Assembly (NCBI GenBank): GCA_943736015.1
Contig: OX031070.1
Coordinates: forward strand, 26,929,673-26,993,672
DNA: 64,000 nt
Origin: Tridacna crocea
Lineage: Eukaryota; Mollusca; Bivalvia; Cardiida; Cardiidae
Reading direction: 5' to 3'
In this document: positions 56,333 through 64,000 of the stretch, one piece after another
Numbering within the stretch: the stretch's first letter is position 1
Layout of the letters: the number at the start of each line of letters is the position of its first letter
The notes under the pieces: generated by a model
What the model saw: the letters and a program-made list of their open reading frames with translations, nothing else
Told to the model about the DNA's origin: nothing
Databases searched by the model: none
Translations under genes and position numbers: made by a program

Positions 56333-56433
56333 CCTTGAATCTGAGCTTCGGGTAGTGGTAGGGGGCTCAGAGTCCTTGCCCCCATCCCCTCCTTCTTCTG
56401 CTTCTGGTATGATCAACTTATCCCCCGTACCAT
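56333..56433 (-). CDS. Exon a (first one found): acidic/Ser-Thr-rich segment
   Basis: On the minus strand an ATGTAG acceptor precedes the exon and a GTAGGT donor follows. The exon starts with the last two bases of a codon (xAT, probably Asp) and then encodes 33 residues beginning GTGDKLIIPEAEEGG and ending TTTRSSDSR. It is acidic and Gly/Ser/Thr-rich, which suggests a disordered linker. It ends in phase 0, matching exon b. A family A MITE (56488-56716) starts 55 bp upstream of it. No upstream exon completing the first codon was found in 56434-64000. Confidence 0.68.
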
Positions 56434-56487
56434 CTACATGAATGATAGAAACACAAAAATATCAACCATACTCTGTGAAAAGGGGGT

Positions 56488-56716
56488 TTAACTCATTACC
56501 AAATGACAAAATTTTTGGCTTATCCAAATTGAAAGCATTTGCAGACGACAAAATAAAAGCGACTGAAAATTTGAAATTTGTTTCATGAAGGGTAGAAAAC
56601 ACTGTGGGAAAAGGAGAAAATGCTGGATACCAGCATTTTCTCCTTTTCCCACAATGTTTTCAAAAGGCTCCTATCTCGGGGTTGTAAAAACCCCGGATTA
56701 TTTGGCAAGGGATTAA
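56488..56716 (-). mobile_element. Family A MITE upstream of exon a
   Basis: TTAA at both ends; shares TTAA 56713-56716 with an L-end fragment. Confidence 0.9.
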
Positions 56717-56739
56717 GCCTTTACCACACAATCTGGACT

Positions 56740-57022
56740 TTAACTCTTTAACAAACCACAAAACTTTGGATTAGTCCAAATTGAAAGCATTTGTAGAAAA
56801 CAAAATAAATGTGAGTCAAAAATTGAAATCTGATTTGTAAAAAGGGTAGAAAACATTGTGGGAAAAGGAGAAAATGCTGGTTACCATAATTTTCTCCTAT
56901 TTCCACAGTGTTTTGTACCCTAATCAGCACTACTTTCATCATTTGACCCACCTTTAACTTGTCGTCTGCAAATGCTTTCAATTTCAAAAAGTCCAAAAAC
57001 GTGTAGTTTGGTACAGAGTTAA
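56740..57022. mobile_element. Family A chimera with two R ends, nested in an L fragment
   Basis: Both sides are R (CTCTTTAACAAACCACAAAA and GTAGTTTGGTACAGAGTTAA). It sits at the internal TTAA of a 24-base L fragment (56717-56739). TTAA at both ends. Confidence 0.88.
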
Positions 57023-57283
57023 TGCATCTCAGTGATATATTATACCAAGCAACTCATCACATAGTTACGGATCCACGACGTCCATTTTGAATAACAACAG
57101 AATAAATCATGGGGTAAACCGGTCTTTTAAGCTGTAGAAAACTGACCTTTACAGCAAAATGTTTCTACCAAGGTCAGCCTGCACAAACTGCACAGGGTCT
57201 GACCTGAAATGAAACTTTTTGTAGATGCATTAAACCCCCTTTTCACAGAGAATGCTTTATCAGACATTGCTATCATAGTTTAA

Positions 57284-57801
57284 AGGTGGCCCCTCAGATT
57301 CTGTGACGAAAATTTTATAAAAGTACCAATAAAATCATCCTTATACAAGTAGTCGACAACCATCCGACAAAAAGAGAAATTAGAGATTCACTACAGCCCA
57401 GGTCGACATCGACGGGAAATATGATACATGTATCTATTTTTACATGAGCAAACCGCTCATTTATATACCAGAAAAACACATACAAAGCTTCAGACTGTGC
57501 ATCTGAAGAAGACATTATGGAAAATAATTACATGTTTGTTATGAAATCAAATTTAAGCATCATTAGTCATATGCCAGTCACTTAACATTCCAACAATGTT
57601 TTTTTGAGTTTTAGTGCGAAATCTAAAATTAGCTTAAGAGGCTACGTAGCCTTTTAAGGGAATACCATCAAAATATTATTTTTTTGCTAATTATTCTTAA
57701 TTATTGATGGTTTGTATTGTTTTTTTCATATAAATTTCAGTGATATATAAAAAATTATATATTCTAATTTGGTGTGATGTGAAAAAGCTAAATACCCACC
57801 T
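57284..57801. mobile_element. Kolobok-like TTAA element, family G
   Basis: TTAA duplicates at 57280-57283 and 57802-57805 enclose short inverted ends AGGTGG/CCACCT. TTAA duplication with short RR-starting ends fits Kolobok or a piggyBac relative; no transposase. A truncated copy is at 34451-34970. Confidence 0.7.
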
Positions 57802-57952
57802 TTAACTGTACGAAACAACAAAATTTAAGATAGGTCCAAATTCAAAGCATTGGCAGACAACACATTAAAGATAGCTAAAATGGCAGAATTTGTCCTTGTT
57901 AGAGTTGTTTTCCCACAATATTTTCAACAGAGTTCATTAAAACAGTATTTAA
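57802..57952 (-). mobile_element. Family A MITE, internally deleted
   Basis: Shares TTAA with family G at the left and with the next family A copy at the right (57949-57952); the stem is mostly gone. Confidence 0.75.
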
Positions 57953-58392
57953 CTCTTTACCACACAATCATGACTTTTAACACATTACCAGATGACAAAA
58001 TTTTAGATGTGTCCAAATTGAAAGCATTTGCAGACGACAAAATAAAAGTGACTGAAAATTTGAAATATGTTTTGTGAAGGGTAGAAAACATTGTGGGAAA
58101 AGGAGAAAATGCTGGTTACCAGCATTTTCTCCTTTTCCCCCAATGTTTTCTAAAGGCTTCTTTTTCAGGGGCGTCAAAAGTAGGGATTGTGTGGTAATGG
58201 GTTAAAGACCCTGAGAGGAAAGCTTTTGGAAACCTTGTAGGAAATGGAGAAAATGCTGGTATCCAGCATTCCCTCCTTTTCCAACAATGTTTTCTACCCA
58301 TCCTAAAACAAATTTCAATTTTTTGAGCCAAATTTATTTTGTCGTCTGCAAATGCTTTCAATTTGGACAAGTCTACAATTTTGTCATTTGTA
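57949..58392 (+). mobile_element. Family A MITE interrupted by another family A copy
   Basis: L end TTAACTCTTTACCACACAAT to TGACTTTTAA at 57980. It resumes at 58202 as TTAAAGACCCTGAGAGG and continues through palindrome and R half to GTCATTTGTAAC. Confidence 0.88.
57977..58205 (-). mobile_element. Inner nested family A MITE
   Basis: TTAA at both ends; intact termini and stem. The target is the TTAA 25 bases inside the L end of the outer copy. Confidence 0.92.
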
Positions 58393-58639
58393 ACATTAAA
58401 AAGTATTTGGATCTTTATTTACCAACTGAACTATATGAATCCTTTGACAAGAACTGAATCTTGTACCAACTGCAAACATGTAGATACTAGTACTTGCATA
58501 TAAGTGAATATTTTAACATTTGTAAATATTCAAAATTTTTTACAACTACAAGTATTTAGAGATTTTACCGATTGTAAGTATTAAGACGAATTGCAAATAC
58601 ATATACGAGGATCTTTATTACTTAAGAATAGAAAGAACT

Positions 58640-58731
58640 TCTACAATTGGCACACATTGTGATCTTTTGCCAGAATGTTTTCAAAAGCCTTCTCTTGAGA
58701 GAAACAAGGGATTGTTTGCTAAAGGGTTAGG
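58640..58731 (-). mobile_element. Family A MITE, L-half fragment
   Basis: Right stem remnant and L end (GGGATTGTTTGCTAAAGGGT). Confidence 0.6.
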
Positions 58732-58906
58732 CAAGAAAACTACATGTATCTGGTATTGCTACTTGCAGGTTGTTTTGGTCAGAAATATATACAACTCAAA
58801 ATTTGATAGGGATCACCCTAAAAGATTCACTAAATATATCATGCATGGTTTTACAGTATATTACATTGCCACACTTATCAATAAAATGACCTGTGAAAAT
58901 GGATTT

Positions 58907-59089
58907 TTAAGCCTTTACCTCACAATGTTAAAGGCACTGAGAAAGAAGCCTTTGGAAAACATTGTTGGAAAAGGAGAAAATGCTGGTATCCATGTTTTCT
59001 ACGCCGCTGGAAACAAATTTCAACTTTTGAGTTACTTTTATTTTGACACCCTTCAGTGCTTTCAAATTTTGTCGTTTCGTAAAGAGTTA
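58907..59089 (+). mobile_element. Family A MITE, right stem lost
   Basis: GCTGGTATCC joins ATGTTTTCTACG directly; R half present. Confidence 0.78.
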
Positions 59090-59140
59090 CAACCATCTGA
59101 TTAAAGAGGCTACTTTTTCTGATTCTGCACCCAGTCTTAC

Positions 59141-59319
59141 TTAACTCTTTACCACACAATCCCAATTTTTAACGACCCCTGCAGCATTTTCCCCTTTTCC
59201 CTCAATGTTTTCTTACCTATCAAAGGCAAGTACTGTTATCGGAGACACGTTTGAATTGTCATATGCAAATGCTTTCAATTTGGACAAGTTTTCATTTTCA
59301 TCGTGTGGTAAAGAGTTAA
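59141..59319 (+). mobile_element. Family A MITE, left stem lost
   Basis: TTAA at both ends; AACGACCCCTGCAGCATTTT marks the deletion junction. Confidence 0.85.
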
Positions 59320-59598
59320 TGCACTTCTATGCAAAGACCCACTGTTGTAAAAGACCATTTTTCTAATTTACTTGGGTGGTCTATGAAAAAGAGTTATACT
59401 TTTTTTGTTTTAATTGTCAAGAAATTTAAAAAATGTGTGTATTACTCAGAGAATGTTTTTGAAAGCCCTCCTACTTTAGGGACATGAAAAAAACAGGGTC
59501 TGTATCACAGGCTTATTATCATCTTAACATCACAGCTAATGTCATCAATATTTTCAAATGATATAAAAAGAAGGATAAAACCCTGGGAAATATAAAAG

Positions 59599-59810
59599 AA
59601 TAGGGTGTCCGCAAAGTAATGTAACACTTTCGTACATTTATATTTTGGCTTAAAATATAAGATAACGAGATGAAAAATATATATACATGTAAATAAAATG
59701 TGTAAGTTTTTTCTGTGATAACTTAGTTCAATTTTCATAACATTTTGCGCTTTTATAATGTGTGATTTCAATTCAAAAGTCCTTTTTCGGTCATTGTCGT
59801 CATTTTACAG
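59599..59810 (+). mobile_element. Mariner-like terminal fragment
   Basis: GGGTGTCCGCAAAGTAATGT resembles termini of Tc1/mariner-IS630-type elements. The opposite end is missing. Confidence 0.4.
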
Positions 59811-60039
59811 TTAACCCATTACCACACAATCCCTACTTTTGATGCCCCTGAGAAAGATGCCTTTTGAAAACACTGTGGGAAAAGGAGAAAATGCTGGTAA
59901 CCAGCATTTTCTCCTTTTCCCACAGTGTTTTCTATCCTTCCCAGAACAAATTTCAATTTTTCAGTCACCTTGATTTTGTCGTCTGCAAATGCTTTCAATT
60001 TGGACCGGTCTAAAATTTTCTCGTGTGGTAAAGAGTTAA
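59811..60039 (+). mobile_element. Family A MITE, complete, symmetric stem
   Basis: TTAA at both ends; stem base CACTGTGGG pairs with CCCACAGTG. Confidence 0.93.
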
Positions 60040-61010
60040 TGAAGTTTTCAGCGATACGGCAGATTATGCTCTTTCCTTGCCAATTATGCCTTATGAAATT
60101 GTCAATCACTTGAGCCTTTAACAATATCATTGTGTGTCTTGGTTAGGGCTGTCGACCTTCGACCTTTTAAACTCGAAGAAAGAAGTCGCACATGTTGAAC
60201 TCAGGATAAAGTCACCTGCATTGCAGAGCAATTGGTACATGTAGGAAAGTGCTACGCCAAACACATCTAAATCTGTCACAGACTTTTTATATAATATGTT
60301 CTGTGATATAGGGTGATGTTTAAATGATATCCGAAGGTAAGACATTGCTGAATATCATGGCCTGCACACAGTCCCAACTTCAACCTGCATGCCTTCCTCC
60401 TTTGCAGTGTGTTTAAGTCAAAGGTCTACAATCCCAACCTAAACAACACAGACATGTCGTTAAAAAATCCATCTAGTAAAATCAACATGGTTGATATTTG
60501 AATGCATTTTAAGTGAGTGAACAATGTTTTTGTGTGTTTGGAAAAGAAAGAGCATAAAAGGCTGTCAAATTGAAAACATCATTAATTACTAAAGTGACGC
60601 CAATAACAAAAAGGTACTTCTGATTTGATGTGTGTTGTTATGAAAAATAAATGAAATTATCACACAAGAAAAATTAACATAGTTTATATACATGTATGTT
60701 TATTTCTTTCTTTTCATCTTATCTATAAAGTTATATTAGTGTTACCTTACTCTCCGGACACAAATCTTTGTGGTAAAAAAGAATAAAGAATTGTTATAAA
60801 ATCTCTCCTCAAACGTAAAAAACCAGCTCAAGTTTTATCATCATAATATGCAGCCCAAAACATTTCTATTTTTCTTCTTTTCCCACAATATTTCAAAAGC
60901 ATTTTGACCAAGATATGTAAGCACATGGATTGTTCCATACACATTCAGTATTTTTTTTTTTTTCCAAGTGGTACAAAAAAACAGGAAAAGAATTAAACAA
61001 CAGGGCTATG
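60040..61010. other. Unassigned sequence
   Basis: A 20-base candidate microexon (ATTTGTGTCCGG..., minus strand, ~60744-60763) was considered and not accepted; otherwise nothing recognised. Confidence 0.4.
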
Positions 61011-62477
61011 ATGGCCCTGTATCACTCCACTGGCTAATAAGTAAAAACTCTACAAGCCAAGCATTACAATACTTAGCCATTTAGATTCAAACTTGATGAC
61101 ATACAATTTTTTTTTCTATAAAATCCTACAAGAAAGTTGTGACCCCAAGGCAATGCTAATTTTGACTGCAAAGCTATAATTACTTGAATCCTGGTGGAGG
61201 TCCACAAGATAAAGCCCCATATCAAATACAGGTCCAGAATGTGTGGTTATAAACAAGAAGATTTTCAAATTTTTCTCGATAAAAGATGCTGTAAAACATG
61301 AGACCCATGAGACAGGGCTAAATCTAGTAGTCCTAGTCTTTACTATGGTTAGTAACTAGATGACTTATAGAGTTTTTACCACAAAAGCCCATGTAAAACT
61401 TGTGACCCCTGGTGAAGAGGCCCACTAGATAAAGCTACATGTAAAATTTGGTAGTCCTAGGCCTTACGGCTAGGTACAAGTAGATTTTTAAAGTTTTCCC
61501 AATATGAGCCCATGTAAAACTTGTGACCCCCAGGACAGTGCCAAATTTAATCCCAGGGCTATAATTTGGGTACCCTTAATATACAATCACTTGATACAGC
61601 TACATGCAAAATTTGGTAGCCCTAGGCCTTATGGCTTGGTACGAGAAGATTTTTCAAGTTTTCCCTATATAAGCCCATATAAGACTTGTGACCCCCGGGA
61701 CCAGGCCAAATTTCACTCCAGGACTATAATTTGGGCACTCTTGGTAGACAACCACTTGATGTAGATACATGCCAAATTTGGTAGCCTAAGGTCCAATGGC
61801 TAGGTACCAGAAGGAATTTACAGGCTTCCCTATATAAGCCCATATAAAACTTGTGACCCTTAGGTTGGGGCCAATTTTGACCCCAGAGCTATTATTTAAA
61901 GGAACTTGGTAGAGGTCCACAAGATAAAGCTATACATATACCAAATTTGGTAGCCGTAGGCCTTATGGTTTCAGATAAAAAGATTTTCAAAGATTCTCAA
62001 TATTTTTCATTCAGTTTTCTTGCCATGGCAACCAGAGTTTTTGAAGAAATCAAATTTTTTCAAGGAATTCTGAAGAGGATCATGGCAGGATCATTTCTGT
62101 GAAGTTCATCAAAACTGGATGGGTAGTTTCAGAGAAGAAGATGTTTGAAATAAAAGGTAAGGCATGCAAAGATGGACGCACAGACAACGGACACGTGGCC
62201 ATGACATTAGCCAGCTGGCCTTTGGCCAATGGAGCTAAAATTCAAGAAAACTCTGTCAAAACTATGAGATTTGATAATGCACTACCCGATTAAAAATTGG
62301 ATGGGTAGTTTCAGAGAAGAAGATGTTTGAAATAAAAGGTAAGGCACGCACAGATGGACGCACAGACAACGGACACGTGGCCATGACATTAGCCAGCTGG
62401 CCTTTGGCCAATGAAGCTAAAATTCAAGAAAACTCTGTCAAAACTATGAGATTTGATAATGCACTACCCGATTAAAA
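61011..62477 (+). mobile_element. Helitron/pearl-like composite repeat II with duplicated 3' end
   Basis: Starts with hairpin CAGGGCTATGATGGCCCTG and TATCACTCC (compare composite I). Monomers of ~165 bp carry ACTTGTGACCCC at 61398, 61519, 61684 and 61849. The end has GCCATGGCAACCAGAG (shared with composite I), a GGACGCACAGACAACGGAC stretch, a GGCC-rich hairpin and GAGCTAAAA. The first CTAA is at 62235; a 182-bp unit made of 3' end plus flank is then repeated, with CTAA at 62417. Confidence 0.62.
62113..62477 (+). repeat. 182-bp tandem duplication
   Basis: TGGATGGGTAG at 62116 and 62298; copies differ at about two positions (GGCATGCAAAG versus GGCACGCACAG). Confidence 0.92.
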
Positions 62478-63226
62478 TACGAAATGAAAAAAACATCAAA
62501 AATGAGAAGGCGTAATAAATGTAGATCTAAAAATCTCTGCTTAAATCTAAATGATCCCTGCCCAAACATTACCATCATAATATCTGAATCGTATATAGCC
62601 CTTAAGCTTTCTTTTGCTTCCTGTAAGAAAAGTAAGACATTAAGTGTTGATAAAGTTCACAAAAGATGTCTCCAGACTGAAGCACACCAAATCCAAAGCC
62701 AATGTGCAAAAGTAATTAGATTACAGAACAAAATGCTAAAAATACGCTGTTTCTTCATTCAACATCTTTTTATCAAAAATCTGTGTCCCATTCTCTGCTC
62801 TCTGTACCAGACAACAAATTGTACACATACAAACTGAAACCATCTTCAAATGATGTAATATTATTAATGTTGCTGAAATGATTATGTAAAAAGCACAAGG
62901 CAATATTGTTATACTGCAAAGAAATTTCTCCTGATCTGACTGGTTAACATGCCAAACCAGTTTCCCTTTTGAGTGCCCAGTAAACATCACTACATGTGCA
63001 ACACAACATCCAAAATGGTGGCGTCGACCGATCACCACGCTGCACATTTATGCACCAAACTGCACATTTAAGTGACATGAGTTTCCAATGACGTCAGTTT
63101 TCATTGAATTGGGGCACTCAGAAGGGAATTTCTATTTCGTCAGCATACTCGATTCGTGAAACTATAAAACAGGAAAATTTCCCTAACACGCTTTGAAAGT
63201 TTAAAACTTTGCAGTATAATAAATTT
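62478..63226. other. Unassigned sequence with a possible regulatory patch
   Basis: Around 63005-63095 there is a YY1-like AAAATGGTGGCG and a CRE-like TGACGTCA (63090). These are suggestive only; no transcript start can be tied to them. Confidence 0.25.
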
Positions 63227-63350
63227 GTTATACGGTCAAGTGGCAGGGGACTTGGAAACTTGTTCACGGCTGTGGCTCGCGGGCGAAATGATTCGCCACA
63301 TCTGTGAACAAGTTTCCAAGTGCCCTACCACCTGACCGTACAACTAATAA
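63227..63350. mobile_element. Foldback element family J
   Basis: Inverted repeat with ~45-bp arms (TATACGGTCAAGTGGCAGGG, ACTTGGAAACTTGTTCAC and complements) around a CG-rich loop. Single copy here. Confidence 0.75.
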
Positions 63351-64000
63351 AGTACATGTATCACAAGCAGCTGTCTAAAGCACAATGATAACACTCCGTA
63401 AGATACTACAGTTCCTTTATTTTTTTGGCAATCAAGCACAAAGACAATACTTGGTATGCCTTTCTACATTACTTTGGACTATCAACCAAGGGCTTCATGT
63501 ACTAATTAGCTGTTCCATGTCCACGAAAAATACTTTCTACATAAGTTCACTTTTAGGCAGCCATATATTTTGAGTTGGTAGCCACAAATCTAAACCAAAG
63601 TGTGAGATAAATCATCTTTATCCCTATCTTCCTTTTAAGTTTCCTTTTTCTTTGACAGCCAAGAATCTTGAATTAGAAGCCAAGTATATGCATAGTATAT
63701 TGGTAGCCAAGTACCTGAATCTCAAACCCCTGAAGAAAGTACAAAGACAGTGATATGCATGCCTAAGCTCCTTTTGTTCTTCTTCAAGGTTGTCATGACT
63801 TTTCAGTTTAGTTTTCTTTCAATGTTTGATGTTAGTGATTTGTGCACTAGACTGTATAACGATTCTAATTAATTTTTCTTTTCAAAAAAGTATGTGTTAA
63901 CTAATGATATTATTACTACAAACACACAACAACCTTGACAAATTTTGGCAAGAACACAATCAATTCATGACTAAATTCTGACCAAAACTGTTTTTTTTTT
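63351..64000. other. Unassigned sequence
   Basis: AT-rich; short tandem similarity of GTAGCCAAGTA motifs near 63695-63715. No exon recognised. Confidence 0.4.

Larger units (their letters stand above)
10840..56433 (-). other. Gene model: nine-exon minus-strand gene, 3' part complete, 5' end not found
   Basis: Nine exons join in one frame: 33 codons, 59, 37 plus a split Ser, 49, 29, 32 plus a split Asn, 38, 54 plus a split Val, then 44 and a TGA, giving 378 residues. Every exon has AG before it, and GT follows every exon but the last. Intron lengths are about 11,991, 1,337, 20,596, 709, 1,038, 1,136, 995 and 6,653 bp. Residues 1-180 are charged and Pro/Lys/Glu-rich, probably disordered. Residues 180-378 look globular, with an EF-hand-like loop at 306-317. 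I do not recognise the family. The first exon begins mid-codon, so more 5' exons must exist; extra exons with matching phase inside the large introns cannot be excluded. No promoter was identified. Confidence 0.82.

Noticed and set aside
5452-58370. Recurring 60-100-residue ORFs containing ENIVGKGENAG.QHFLLFPQCF or its reverse-strand counterparts
   Set aside because: They are translations of the family A palindrome and its flanks, on both strands, ending where each MITE ends. They are repeat artefacts rather than a conserved peptide family.
60744-60763. 20-base microexon between CACAAAG and GTAACA on the minus strand
   Set aside because: Good splice-like borders, but the phase needed to join exon a creates a stop codon, so it cannot be the missing upstream exon directly.
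63005-63095. Promoter of the minus-strand gene (YY1-like and CRE-like motifs)
   Set aside because: Short motifs alone are not sufficient; no exon 1 or start codon could be linked to them.

Overview
This window looks like AT-rich genomic DNA from an animal, most likely a bivalve mollusc. The reasons are spliced coding exons with canonical GT/AG borders, a tRNA-derived SINE with a 12-base target duplication, 'pearl'-like composite repeats built from ~155-165 bp monomers, and a very dense load of short DNA transposons. A venerid-type clam is plausible, but the species cannot be fixed from the sequence. No bacterial, organellar or viral gene set is present.

Host gene. One gene can be supported. 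It runs on the minus strand from at least 56433 (5' side, start outside or unrecognised) to a stop codon at 10840-10842. I reconstructed nine exons (56333-56433, 44165-44341, 42715-42827, 21971-22118, 21175-21261, 20040-20136, 18788-18903, 17629-17792, 10840-10975). All eight junctions keep one open frame, giving 378 codons plus stop. The N-terminal half is charged, Pro/Lys/Glu-rich and probably disordered. The C-terminal ~170 residues look folded and contain a degenerate EF-hand-like segment. I do not recognise the protein.

Repeats. Most of the window is intron (two introns of 12.0 and 20.6 kb) filled with transposons. The dominant one, called family A here, is a ~229 bp TTAA-flanked MITE with a 67-base near-perfect palindrome at its centre. 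About 90 copies and fragments are present. Its short recurring ORFs are translations of the palindrome, not genes. In family A entries 'L' is the end reading ACCACACAATCCC and 'R' the end reading ACCAAACGACAAAATTTTAG; '+' means L to R. Other groups: family B (TTAA MITEs with a diverged but still paired stem), family C, D, F and J foldbacks, two hAT-like elements with 6-bp duplications, two Mutator-like elements with 9-bp duplications, a Kolobok-like TTAA element, a mariner/IS630-type foldback, SINEs, Helitron/pearl-like composites at 2514-4569, 6715-7801, 50671-51826 and 61011-62477, a GC-rich element with a 734-bp tandem duplication (37459-39261), and a ~36-copy minisatellite (12871-14494).

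The most informative observations concern family A and its relatives: an empty-site comparison inside the window showing exact TTAA duplication, self-nesting, neighbours that share a single TTAA, R-R and L-L chimeras, and matched base changes in the two palindrome arms. Together they suggest a hairpin-mediated process that keeps the arms symmetric. Several copies lie at the edges of the exons, where they may supply a branch point or a polyadenylation signal.
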